NCBI GenBank assembly: GCA_027067385.1
Contig: JAMOVV010000045.1
Coordinates: 1-51,352, forward strand
Direction: 5' to 3'
DNA length: 51,352 bases
From: Desulfarculaceae bacterium
GTDB lineage: Bacteria; Desulfobacterota; Desulfarculia; Desulfarculales; Desulfarculaceae
Positions 18,550 through 26,780 of the stretch are shown piece after piece (the stretch's first letter is position 1; the number at the start of each line of letters is the position of its first letter). The notes below the pieces were generated by a model. That model saw only the letters and a list, made by a program, of their open reading frames with translations. It was not told the DNA's origin and ran no database searches. The position numbers and the translations under genes are program-made.

Positions 18550-21180
18550 CTACTCGGGGACCGCCTGCTTGGCCAACACGGCCAGGGAGACCGCGCCGAC
18601 CTTGCGGTAGACCTCCTTGGGGTCACGCCGCTGGCCGTCCACGGTGAGCAGGTCGTCTTCCACCGAGATGCCGAAATAGCCCTGGTTGGCCTCCAGGTAG
18701 GGGCGAATCAACTCCCAGTCCTCGTCGGTGAGGTCGAAGAAGGCGCCGCCGTTGAGCTGGTCCTCCACCAGGCGGTGGTGGGGGTCGCGCACGTAGATGG
18801 CGCCGCCGGAGGCCAGGGAAAAGAGGTTGGCCCCGGGGTAGGGCATGTCCAGGGACCGCACCCGGCCGGCGTCGTCAAACTCCACCGCGTTTAGCACCAC
18901 GAAGCCACCGCCGTTGAGCGGATCGCCGGCCATGAACGATTCGGCCAAGAAGTCCAGGCAGGTGCCGTTGATCACCACCCGGGGACGCCCCACCGCGTTG
19001 ATCAGCGGCCGGCCGGCGGCGTTGCCCATGATGTAGACTTCGCCGCCCTTGGCTCCGTACATGAAGGCCTGGCCCACGTCGCCATAGACCACCAGGCGGC
19101 CGGCCTTCATGATCTGGCCCAGCTGGTCCTGGCCGTTGTCGTGCACCCGCATCTCCATGCCGTCGATGCCCGAGGCCAGGTAGTCGCCCGAGCTGCCGTA
19201 GATGTCCATGCGCACGTCTTGGGTGTCGGGCCCAAAGCCGTTGCCCTGGAAGCGCTGGCCCACCAGCCCGTAGATGATGAAGCGCCGCCAGCCGGCCTGG
19301 AAGGCCCGCACGCTGAGATGGGCCTCGCAGTCGTCGCCCTCGGGCTCAAACCCGCGGCCGTCGACCACCAGCACCTCTTCGCCGTCCTGGGGACCGCGCA
19401 GTTGGTCGCGGGTGTCCCAGGATATCCGGCGGTAGCGCCCGCCGCTGCCCTGGGCCAGGGAGGGGGTCTGGTCCAAAATGGCGTTGATCACCTGGCGCAC
19501 CAGGTGCAGCACCTGGCTGCGTTTCATGTCGCCGCAGTCGTAGCGGCGGTCGTTGAGCAAGGTGAGCAGCTCCAGGGACCAGGCCTTGCCCTGGTCGTCG
19601 GCCTGGGCCTTTTGCTGCAGGCTTTGCAGCAGCCATTGCAGGTGGCTGAAGTCCCAGCGGCGGATGGCCGGGGCCAGCTCGTCAAAGACCTCGGACGGAG
19701 TGCGCCCGCCGCCGCTTGTGAGCTCGGCGATCACCTCGGCCGGCTGGTCCGGCTGCTGCGCCTCCGGGGCCTGGCCGCTGAGCCAGCGGCCGGCCGGGGC
19801 GGCGATGGGCGTGCCGAACTTGTCGGTGCAGGTGAGGTCCCAGCCCTCGCCGTTGCGCTTGACCTGGAAGGCGAAGGCCCCGCCGTCGGTGTGGCTGCCG
19901 CCGCGGGCGTTCCAGTAGCGATCGGCCACGGTGCGGAAACGCGGGTCCTCCTCGTTGAGCGAGAGCAAGGTGGCGTCGATGGCCTGTTTCTCCGAGCCCA
20001 CCAGCCCGATGCTCACGTCGCCTTCCTGCAGGGCGAAGACCTGGGGCCGCAGCATGGCGGTGTCGGTGATGCCCAGCAGGTGGTACTGGTCGTCGTCGGG
20101 GTCGGAGCCGGCGATGATGAAGAACCAGGGGCCATCGGGCGAACCGCGCATGTGCTGGTTCTGGATGGTGCGGTAGATGAGCTTCTTGGACTCGGGCAGC
20201 CGCTCGAAGTCCAGCTCGGTGGTGGGAGCCAGGGCCTCGATGACGTATTCCAGAGGATAGGCGTAGGTGCGCCGCAGCAGGTCGAACATCAGCACCGAGA
20301 CCTCGGTGTCGGTGAGGAAGCTGGTGGTGATGCCGTGCTGGCGCAGGTATTCCGACACGCTGTGGTAGTTGGCGAAGTCGCCGTTGTGCACCAGGGCCTC
20401 GTTGAGGCCGATGAAGGGGTGGGAGCCGCCGGGGTGCCACACACGTCCCTTGGTGGGGTAGCGCTGGTGGGCGATCCAGATGTTGGCCTTGAAGTCGTCC
20501 ATGCCGTAGTACTTCACCACGTTTTCGGCATAGCCCACGATCTTGAGGATCAGCAGGTTGCGCGCGTGCGACAGCACAAAGGCGCGCTTGTCCCCCAACG
20601 AGGCATAAAACTTCTGGTTGAGGCGGGCGGAGTTGCGGTAGATGAACTCGTCTTCCACCACCCGGTCCGCGGCGTCGGCCAGGCCGGTCTCGCGCCGGAA
20701 GTCGTTGATGGCCGAGTCCTTGACCCGCACGAAGTAGCGGGCCACGTCAGGCGGCCGCACCTCCAGGCCCAGGTCGCGGTAGTCGCAGGCCGGCTTGACA
20801 TTCTCCTGGTGGTCCACCCGCAGGTAGGGGGTGATGTAGGTCTCCTCCACCTCCCGCTGCACCGTGTCGTCGAGCAGGGCCACCTGCAGGATGTAGTCTT
20901 GCCGCAGGGTCTCGGCGTCCACCCCCATCTGCTCGGGCAGCAGGCAGGCCGCGGCGATGCCGCCGCCCTTGCCGTTGCCCCGGTTGTGCATCTGGATGGA
21001 GGGCTCGAAGATGTGGCGGCCGCGCACCGGCACCGAGGCGCAGAAGCCCACCACCCCGCAGCCGCCTTCTTCGGCTTCCTTGTAGGCGGTGCTGCGGCCC
21101 ATGTCGGCCATCTCCCGCCGGCGGGCGGCGATGATGCGCTCACCCATGTCGTGCGTATATTGCTGGCTCAAGCTCGGCAC
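18550..21180 (-). CDS. Glutamate synthase-like protein: glutaminase (GATase II) fused to GXGXG domain
   Basis: A polypeptide of 876 residues fusing the class-II glutamine amidotransferase domain (about 40-450) to the GXGXG beta-helix domain of the glutamate synthase large subunit (about 560-830). The nucleophile is the Cys in GGCGVVGF at about residue 41, so 40 residues would have to be removed to expose it. QMHNRGNGKGGG, IAHQRYPTKG, HPFIGLNEALVHNGDFANYHS and LTDTEVSVLMFDLLRR are glutaminase motifs. The GXGXG part shows VVYGDVGQAFMYGAKGGEVYIMGNA in pieces. The central FMN domain is missing and is supplied by the gene upstream. The GTG at 21180 follows AGGGGAGAG; an in-frame GTG six codons earlier lies before that site. 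No gltD-type NADPH subunit is present. Confidence 0.85.
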   Translation of the reverse strand: MPSLSQQYTHDMGERIIAARRREMADMGRSTAYKEAEEGGCGVVGFCASVPVRGRHIFEPSIQMHNRGNGKGGGIAAACLLPEQMGVDAETLRQDYILQVALLDDTVQREVEETYITPYLRVDHQENVKPACDYRDLGLEVRPPDVARYFVRVKDSAINDFRRETGLADAADRVVEDEFIYRNSARLNQKFYASLGDKRAFVLSHARNLLILKIVGYAENVVKYYGMDDFKANIWIAHQRYPTKGRVWHPGGSHPFIGLNEALVHNGDFANYHSVSEYLRQHGITTSFLTDTEVSVLMFDLLRRTYAYPLEYVIEALAPTTELDFERLPESKKLIYRTIQNQHMRGSPDGPWFFIIAGSDPDDDQYHLLGITDTAMLRPQVFALQEGDVSIGLVGSEKQAIDATLLSLNEEDPRFRTVADRYWNARGGSHTDGGAFAFQVKRNGEGWDLTCTDKFGTPIAAPAGRWLSGQAPEAQQPDQPAEVIAELTSGGGRTPSEVFDELAPAIRRWDFSHLQWLLQSLQQKAQADDQGKAWSLELLTLLNDRRYDCGDMKRSQVLHLVRQVINAILDQTPSLAQGSGGRYRRISWDTRDQLRGPQDGEEVLVVDGRGFEPEGDDCEAHLSVRAFQAGWRRFIIYGLVGQRFQGNGFGPDTQDVRMDIYGSSGDYLASGIDGMEMRVHDNGQDQLGQIMKAGRLVVYGDVGQAFMYGAKGGEVYIMGNAAGRPLINAVGRPRVVINGTCLDFLAESFMAGDPLNGGGFVVLNAVEFDDAGRVRSLDMPYPGANLFSLASGGAIYVRDPHHRLVEDQLNGGAFFDLTDEDWELIRPYLEANQGYFGISVEDDLLTVDGQRRDPKEVYRKVGAVSLAVLAKQAVPE

Positions 21181-21198
21181 TTGGCTCTCCCCTATCAC

Positions 21199-24144
21199 CT
21201 AGCGGCCCTGGGCCGCCGAGTTATCGTAGTCCAGGTGGCGCAGCAGGTCGCTACGGCCCACCAACTGGCGTATGTCCTTGAGCCCCAGGCGCCACAGGAT
21301 GTACTTGAGTTGCACGGCCCAGGACTGGAACAGGTTGATGAGCCGCTGGGCCCCCCAGTCGTCGTCATACTGCACCGACAGCTCGGGGTCGGTGGTGGCG
21401 ATGCCCCGCGGGCAGCCGCGGCCCGACTCGCAGTTGGCGCAGCGGATGCACTCCAGGGCCACCATGTCGGCCGTGCCGGTCACCACCGCGTCGGCCCCCA
21501 GGGCGATGGCCTTGGCCACGTCCCAGGCGCTGCGCAGGCCGCCGGAGGCGATGAGGGTGACCTGGTCGCGCACCCCTTCCTCGGTGAGGAAGTTGTGCAC
21601 CAGGGGCACGGCGTACTCGATGGGCATGGCGATATTCTTCTTGGCGATGTCCGGGGCGGCCCCGGTGCCGCCGTAGCTGCCGTCCAGGTGGATGATGTGG
21701 GCCCCGGCGTAGTAGCTGCCCACCGCCACCATGTCCACGTCCACCGGGGTGGACACCTTCACCGAGACCAGGGTGCGCGGGTTGATCTGCTTGATCCAGT
21801 CCACGTGCTTCTTGTGGTCCTCCACCGAGTAGACCGAGTGGAAGGGGAAGGGCGAGAACAGGGCGTTGCCCTCCACCGCCTCGCGCATGCGGGCCACCGC
21901 CGGGGTGACCTTGTCGCCCAGCAGGTGGCCGCCCAGTCCCGGCTTGGCCCCCTGGGCGTATTTGAACTCCACTATGCGCACCCGCTGGATGGTCTCTTCG
22001 CGCACCCCGAACAGGCCGGTGGCCACCTGGGTGATCACGTGGTCGTCGTAGGGGATCAAGGCGTCGGGATAGCCGCCCTCGCCGGTGCAGGTGAAGGACT
22101 CCAGGGCGGCGTAGGCCCGGGCCCGCGAGATCATGGTGGCCTGGCTCACCGAGCCGAAGCTCATGCCGCCGCCGTAGATGGGGATGCCGATCTCCACCGG
22201 CGGCCGGTCTTCGTCGGTGCGGCGGTTCAGGGGCACCCGCAGGCTCACCTCGCTGGGGGTGAAGGATGTGTCCGGAGGCTCCTGGGGCAGGGCCAGCTCG
22301 ATGCGGTCGAAGCCGCCGCCGCTATCACCCTTGCGGTACTCCAGGTCCATCTCCGGCGGCGCCCCGGTGTCGGACTGTATCCAGGTGCTCACCAGTAGTT
22401 CGGCCGGCCAGCGGGGATCGCCAAAGGTGTCCCAGATGGGGTTGGGTCCCACCCGCAGGGCCGCCTCGGGACACAGGTCCGCGCAGTAGGAGCCCAGGGA
22501 GCGGCAGTGGTCGGCGCCCCGGCAGAGCTCGGACCGGGGCTTGAGCATCTTACCGCCGCGCATGCGGTGCACCCCGTAGTTGCACACCTCGGCGCACTTG
22601 CCGCAGGCCACGCAGGCGGTGGAGCGGATCACCTGGAACTTGCTCAGGTGGTTGCGGTAACGCGAGGGGGTGGGCGCCGGCTTGGGGCCATCCACCGCGA
22701 TGTCGCGGTAGACCTTGGGGTCCGGCATGGGCTGGGGCTGGCAGGTCGGCGCCTGGGAGGGCTCCAGGCGCTTGCCGAACAGAGGCGCGAAGCTGCCGGC
22801 CTCCAGGTCGTTGAAGACCATGGCCCGGCCCATCTCGCCGCGCAGGCGCCGCACCTCGCGGATGCCCATGGCCCCCATCATCTCGATCATCTGGGAGTGG
22901 AAGGCGCCCAGCAGGTTCATGATGCGGATTACCCCCCAGTCCTCGGGGACCAGGTCCAGGTTTACCGGGCATTCGATGTCCGTGTCGCAGTTGCCGCAGA
23001 GCCGGCACTCCATGGCCACGGCCAGCACCAGGTCCAGGCCGACGCCGTCGGCTCCGCAGATGATGGCCTTGACCACGTGCTCGGCCAGGGCGATGCCGCC
23101 GGAGACCAGCAGGGTCACCCGGTCGCGGCAGGAGTTCTCCACCAGGGTGAGGTGCACCTCGCGCAACAGTTGGCTGAGAAAAACGTGGTTCCTGCCGCCG
23201 TAGCCCTGGCCGTGGTCGTCGGCCTGCAGGTGGATCACCTCGGCCCCGGCGCGGGTGAGCTGCAAGACGCGCTCGGCGGCGTGTTCGTCGAGCTCCAGCC
23301 GGATGGAGGTGATGGTCTTCGGCCAAAGCCGCTTGACCTGGGCCAGTTGGTCCATCACCTGGTCGCCGTAGGCCAGCTCCACCAGGGGGGCGCCGCCGGC
23401 CGCGGCGTCGGCCGAGACCGGCCCATCGAGCTTGACGATGAGCGATTCGGCCAGGTCGCTGAGGTTGTCGGCCGCCTCGGCGGCGGTGGCCACGGCCAGG
23501 GTTCCGGCCTCCACCGCGGCGCGGGCGATGGCCCGGCGGGTGCTGAGGCCCATGCGGCCCCGGCGGGGGATGTCGAAGACCAGCGGGATGGGCAGCTCCA
23601 CGAAGTGGGGCGGCTCGCCGGCCAGGCTGCCGTCGGGCGCGAAGTGCAGCCGCTCGGGCCGGCGGCCCAGCTCGATCACCGTGCTGATGTACTCGCGGCC
23701 GTGGATGCCGTCACGGGTGGGGCGCACGATCTCGGACATGTCGGTCCACATCCGGTCAAAGCCCGGGCCGGTGAAGCTTCCCCGGTAGCCGGCGCCGGAG
23801 ACCGGAATCTTGCCGGTCTCGGCCTGCTGCCACAGGGAGGTGATGATGCCCGGCGTCCAGTACTGGTCGCCCAGGCGGTCGTAGCGCGGGTTGCGCGAGC
23901 GGGTGAGGATGCCCTTCTTGCACTCCTGCACGCAACGCATGCAGTTGACGCAGATGTTCTCGGCGGTGTCCACCACGTGATCGCCGTCAAAGACCTTGCG
24001 GCGGTAGACATCGTATATGCAGCTTTCGCGCTTGACGCATTCCATGCAGCCCAGGCACCCATCTAGCTCAAAGGTGCTGATGGGCGACACCTTGGAGAAG
24101 CGCGGCGCTTCGGGCTGGACCTTGACGTGGTATTTCTGGGACAT
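21199..24144 (-). CDS. Glutamate synthase-like FMN/Fe-S protein with duplicated central domain
   Basis: A 981-residue multi-cluster protein. Residues 30-75 hold cysteine sets C30/C33/C36/C42 and C65/C68/C71/C75; a further ferredoxin-like region is at C511/C514/C517/C521 and a second Cys group near 541-558. The C-terminal half (about 648-965) is a complete FMN-binding glutamate synthase domain: GGGMSFGSVSQAT, TCTGEGGYPD, FKYAQGAKPGLGGHLLG, HLDGSYGGTGAAP and CIRCANCESGRGCPRG for a 3Fe-4S-type cluster. Residues 180-440 are a diverged copy of that domain that keeps LLVSGGIALAEHVVKAIICGADGV, CRLCGNCDTDIECPVN and the DWG-I-R-NLL tail but lacks the FMN loop. It should act with the GATase/GXGXG partner downstream, using ferredoxin. 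The electron route and true substrate are uncertain. Confidence 0.82.
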   Translation of the reverse strand: MSQKYHVKVQPEAPRFSKVSPISTFELDGCLGCMECVKRESCIYDVYRRKVFDGDHVVDTAENICVNCMRCVQECKKGILTRSRNPRYDRLGDQYWTPGIITSLWQQAETGKIPVSGAGYRGSFTGPGFDRMWTDMSEIVRPTRDGIHGREYISTVIELGRRPERLHFAPDGSLAGEPPHFVELPIPLVFDIPRRGRMGLSTRRAIARAAVEAGTLAVATAAEAADNLSDLAESLIVKLDGPVSADAAAGGAPLVELAYGDQVMDQLAQVKRLWPKTITSIRLELDEHAAERVLQLTRAGAEVIHLQADDHGQGYGGRNHVFLSQLLREVHLTLVENSCRDRVTLLVSGGIALAEHVVKAIICGADGVGLDLVLAVAMECRLCGNCDTDIECPVNLDLVPEDWGVIRIMNLLGAFHSQMIEMMGAMGIREVRRLRGEMGRAMVFNDLEAGSFAPLFGKRLEPSQAPTCQPQPMPDPKVYRDIAVDGPKPAPTPSRYRNHLSKFQVIRSTACVACGKCAEVCNYGVHRMRGGKMLKPRSELCRGADHCRSLGSYCADLCPEAALRVGPNPIWDTFGDPRWPAELLVSTWIQSDTGAPPEMDLEYRKGDSGGGFDRIELALPQEPPDTSFTPSEVSLRVPLNRRTDEDRPPVEIGIPIYGGGMSFGSVSQATMISRARAYAALESFTCTGEGGYPDALIPYDDHVITQVATGLFGVREETIQRVRIVEFKYAQGAKPGLGGHLLGDKVTPAVARMREAVEGNALFSPFPFHSVYSVEDHKKHVDWIKQINPRTLVSVKVSTPVDVDMVAVGSYYAGAHIIHLDGSYGGTGAAPDIAKKNIAMPIEYAVPLVHNFLTEEGVRDQVTLIASGGLRSAWDVAKAIALGADAVVTGTADMVALECIRCANCESGRGCPRGIATTDPELSVQYDDDWGAQRLINLFQSWAVQLKYILWRLGLKDIRQLVGRSDLLRHLDYDNSAAQGR

Positions 24145-24189
24145 GGTTAAACCGACCTGTCTGGCCGCCGCGGCCGGCGGCGGGGTTGA

Positions 24190-25134
24190 CTACACCTCGG
24201 GCCTGGGACGCAGGCCCGCGGCCTCGATGATCTCGGGCAGCAGCTCCTCGGCCTCGATGGCCTGGAGATGCACCCCGGCCGCGCCGGGCAGAGCGCGCAC
24301 CGCTTCGATGAGCTCCAGGGTGATCTTGATGCCCTCGGCCTGGGGGTCGGAGGCCTGCTTCATGCGGTCTATGAGCTCCTGGGGCACCACCACGCCGGGC
24401 ACGCTGCGGTTCATGTAGTTGAGCATGCCGGCCGAACGGGGCACGATGATCCCCGGCAGGATGAAGGCCTTCTCGGTGAGCCCCTGGTCGTGGGCCAGGG
24501 CCAGTTGCCGGCCAAAGGCGTCCATGTCGTAGACCGCCTGGGTCTGGATGAAATCGGCCCCGGCGGCGATCTTCTTGGCCAGGCGGGTCACCCGAAACTC
24601 CACCGGCGGTCCCAGGGGGGTCCAGGCGGCGCCGATGAAAAAGGGCGCCGGCTCGGTGATGCTGTCGCCGCCGGCCTGCACCGCCTGGTCGCGCAGCCCC
24701 TTGATCACCGAGAGCAGTTGGATGGAGTCGATGTCAAACACGCTCTTGGCGCCGGGGTGGCCGTTCAGCTTGCCGCCGGCCGAGGCGCTTTGGTGGTCGC
24801 CGCTGATGGCCAGCACGTTCCTCAGCCCCAGGGCCGAGGCGCCCAGCAGGTCCGACTGCATGGCGATGCGGTTGCGGTCGCGGCAGGTCATCTGCATCAC
24901 CGGCTCCAGGCCCTGGTCCAGCAGAATCTTGGCCCCGGCGATGGAGGACATGCGCACCACGGCGGTCTGGTTGTCGGTGACGTTGTAGGCGTCGGCCAGC
25001 CCGGCCAGCAGGGCGGCCTTCTGGCGCACCGGCTCCGGGTTGGGGCCGCGCGGCGGCCCGATCTCCACCGTGAGGGCGAACTCGCCGGCGGTGAGGACTT
25101 TTTCCAGCTTGGTGGCGGCGTTTAGATTTTTCAT
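24190..25134 (-). CDS. metF: Methylenetetrahydrofolate reductase, MetF
   Basis: A 314-residue FAD enzyme reducing 5,10-methylene-THF to 5-methyl-THF, the last folate step of the Wood-Ljungdahl methyl branch and of methionine synthesis. The TIM-barrel motifs are seen: FALTVEIGPPRG with the catalytic Glu near 22, DAYNVTDNQTA, MQMTCRDRNRIAMQSDLLGA, LAISGDH, FFIGAAW and DFIQTQAVYD. The start at 25134 has a GGGAGGA site and overlaps the end of metV by four bases; upstream in-frame sequence is the metV shadow. The short MetF form needs MetV, which lies directly upstream. Confidence 0.93.
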   Translation of the reverse strand: MKNLNAATKLEKVLTAGEFALTVEIGPPRGPNPEPVRQKAALLAGLADAYNVTDNQTAVVRMSSIAGAKILLDQGLEPVMQMTCRDRNRIAMQSDLLGASALGLRNVLAISGDHQSASAGGKLNGHPGAKSVFDIDSIQLLSVIKGLRDQAVQAGGDSITEPAPFFIGAAWTPLGPPVEFRVTRLAKKIAAGADFIQTQAVYDMDAFGRQLALAHDQGLTEKAFILPGIIVPRSAGMLNYMNRSVPGVVVPQELIDRMKQASDPQAEGIKITLELIEAVRALPGAAGVHLQAIEAEELLPEIIEAAGLRPRPEV

Positions 25135-25799
25135 CGCAGATCCTCCCGAACCATCCGCATGGGTCCGCCGTGTTGCGAGTGGGACCAATCCTTGGGCTGG
25201 CGAACCGTGGCCAGGGCGTCGAGACGGCCCCGGGCCGTGGCCCGCTCCACGATGAGCCGCCAGATGCAGTCGGTGTCCGGGTCCACCTCGCACTTGCCGT
25301 TTTCGCGGGTGCCGCCGCAGGGGCCGTTGAGCAGGCTCTTGGCGCAGCGCGACACCGGGCACAGGCCGAAGGTCTCGCCCAGCACGCAGTCGCCGCAGGC
25401 GGCGCAACGGGTGGTCCACAGCCCCGGCTCCTCGCGGATGGCCAGGGAGGTGGTGTTCACCCCGGGCAGCATGGGCAGCGGGTCGAACTGCTCGGCCATG
25501 AGCTGCATGCCGATGCCGCAGGCCAGGCTCATGATGGCCTCTACCTCGGCGGCCGCCTCGGCGATGTCGTCGTAAAACTCCGGCTCGCACTGCCGCTCCA
25601 GGGTGGCGGTGCGGATGTTTATCTCCTGACCCTGCTTGGCCAGGGCCATGGTTAACAGCGGCGCCAGGGTCTGGACCTCTCGCTCGCCGCCGGCGGCGCA
25701 CTCGGCCACGCAGGTGGCGCAGCCCACCAGCAGCACGTTCCGGTAACCCGCCAGGCTGCTTACCAGTTCCTCGATGGGTTTCCACTCAGCGGTTATCAT
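25131..25799 (-). CDS. metV: Methylenetetrahydrofolate reductase partner subunit, MetV
   Basis: A 222-residue cysteine-rich protein matching MetV, the small subunit of the acetogen-type MetVF complex. Cysteines occur in LLVGCATCVAECAAGG (about 25-38), LACGIGMQ near 94, TRCAACGDCVLGETFGLCPVSRCAKSLLNGPCGG (split across 131-163) and KCEVDPDTDCIW near 170. These fit Fe-S and zinc binding that hands electrons to the FAD of MetF. It overlaps both neighbours by four bases (ATGA type), implying tight translational coupling. Confidence 0.9.
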   Translation of the reverse strand: MITAEWKPIEELVSSLAGYRNVLLVGCATCVAECAAGGEREVQTLAPLLTMALAKQGQEINIRTATLERQCEPEFYDDIAEAAAEVEAIMSLACGIGMQLMAEQFDPLPMLPGVNTTSLAIREEPGLWTTRCAACGDCVLGETFGLCPVSRCAKSLLNGPCGGTRENGKCEVDPDTDCIWRLIVERATARGRLDALATVRQPKDWSHSQHGGPMRMVREDLR

Positions 25800-26236
25800 C
25801 TGGCGTTAACTCCTTTCAGGGGATTGGGGCCCAGGGGGCCGACCTCTTGCGCCTGGCGTTGGGCCAGGGCCAACAAGGAGTCCAGGTCGCGGCCGGCTCC
25901 CCGGTCCAGCACCAGCCTCGCGGCTCCCATGCCTGCCTGCTCCAAAAGGCCGCGGGCGAACTCCACCCGCTTGGCGGCCCGGTCGTTGCCGACCAGGAAA
26001 CGACAGGCCCCCTCGGGGCAAGCCGCCAGGACCAGCCCGTCGGCGCCTTGTTTGAGCAGGTGCAGCATCTGGGGTACTTCCATCTTGCTGCTGCACGGTA
26101 GTAGTACCAATTTCACCCGGCAGCCATCGGTCTGCATGGTGCCTTGCTTGGCGCTGTCAGGCTCGGCCAGCGAGCGGCCACAATACAGCACGGTGATATC
26201 GGGGGTGAAATCCTTGCTTGTCTGGTCTGAGGCCAT
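25796..26236 (-). CDS. mvhD: MvhD/FlpD-type hydrogenase iron-sulfur (electron-transfer) subunit
   Basis: A 146-residue protein of the MvhD family, which links heterodisulfide reductase-like modules to hydrogenases, formate dehydrogenases or MetF. Conserved cysteine-bearing motifs are VLYCGRSLAE, LVLLPCSSKMEVPQMLHLLKQGADG (in parts) and CPEGACRFLVGND, followed by the R-V-FAR-LLEQAGM helix; these are expected to bind one [2Fe-2S] cluster. First gene of the operon; an AGGAG site precedes the ATG. HdrA, the usual partner, is not in the window. Confidence 0.88.
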   Translation of the reverse strand: MASDQTSKDFTPDITVLYCGRSLAEPDSAKQGTMQTDGCRVKLVLLPCSSKMEVPQMLHLLKQGADGLVLAACPEGACRFLVGNDRAAKRVEFARGLLEQAGMGAARLVLDRGAGRDLDSLLALAQRQAQEVGPLGPNPLKGVNAR

Positions 26237-26444
26237 AGCAACTCCTCGTAGGGCTGCCTAAGATTTGTAATGGATAATAGGCCGATGGCAGCGCGTTGGT
26301 TTGCCGCCAGGTACACACGGGGGCCCCCAATGGCGAGATTTACGGCCTTTTATTCCGCTGGGTGGGGCCAGGTTGGCCCATTCCGCTGCCAGGGAAGGCG
26401 TGTCGCTCAGATCAAGGGCGCGGTATCCGGCAATGCTCAAACAC

Positions 26445-26458
26445 GGCAACCGGTTGCC
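26445..26458. promoter_or_regulatory. 14-bp perfect palindrome at the mvhD promoter
   Basis: GGCAACCGGTTGCC is a perfect inverted repeat located a few bases downstream of the predicted minus-strand -10 element, covering the expected transcription start. That is a typical place for a repressor site. No regulator is known for it. Confidence 0.45.
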
Positions 26459-26467
26459 TAAAGATGA

Positions 26468-26496
26468 TATATGTCAGATGCAGGCGGCGGCGTCAA
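26468..26496 (-). promoter_or_regulatory. Probable promoter of the mvhD-metVF-glt operon
   Basis: On the minus strand TTGACG (26491-26496) and CATATA (26468-26473) are 17 bases apart. The leader to the mvhD start would be about 220 bases. That leader holds the palindrome at its start and a GGGGGCCCCC self-complementary block, but no riboswitch class I recognise. Confidence 0.5.
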
Positions 26497-26499
26497 GAG

Positions 26500-26570
26500 C
26501 ACGGGCGAAAAATAATACAAAACGCACTATTATAGTTCTATTAATAGTATTAAGTACAACTAATAGCGGG
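26500..26570. other. AT-rich island with paired palindromes
   Basis: Within the 544-base gap between the acyl-CoA ligase stop and mvhD lies a markedly AT-rich patch. It carries two adjacent inverted repeats, ACTATTATAGT (26526-26536) and CTATTAATAG (26538-26547), and a further CTAATAG at 26560. It sits just upstream of the mvhD promoter, so it may be an activator site. A separate 15-base palindrome TAACCACCGTGGTTA is at 26663-26677, nearer the end of the acyl-CoA ligase gene. Confidence 0.4.
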
Positions 26571-26780
26571 GTTGCGGCCCTGCAACGTACCCCCAAAACC
26601 GGCAATATTGCCGCATCAAACCCCTAGCTCACGCTGGGCAATCGCGGCCGGGACAAAATAGGTAACCACCGTGGTTATCAAACGATTGCCCCTGTCTTGG
26701 GACCTGGCTGCGGCCCCGGCTCTCAAGTCGCCGGCCGGTACGGGGTTGGCCGCCGGCCGGGCGGGGCAGGGGATAGGCGC

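Noticed and set aside
19141-22398. Very long open frame of 1085 codons on the plus strand
   Set aside because: It is antisense to the two glutamate-synthase-like genes, rich in Gly, His, Ala and Leu, and spans their junction; it is a GC-skewed codon-position artefact. The same applies to many other long antisense frames in this window (for example 22507-24066 and 34390-35448).
24190-25785. MetF with a 217-residue N-terminal extension
   Set aside because: The extension overlaps metV in another frame, is Arg/Gly/His-rich and unconserved; the internal ATG at 25134 has a good ribosome site and the standard MetF N-terminus.
26663-26677. TAACCACCGTGGTTA as an integration or mobile-element end
   Set aside because: Only one copy is visible, with no recombinase, direct repeats or tRNA nearby.
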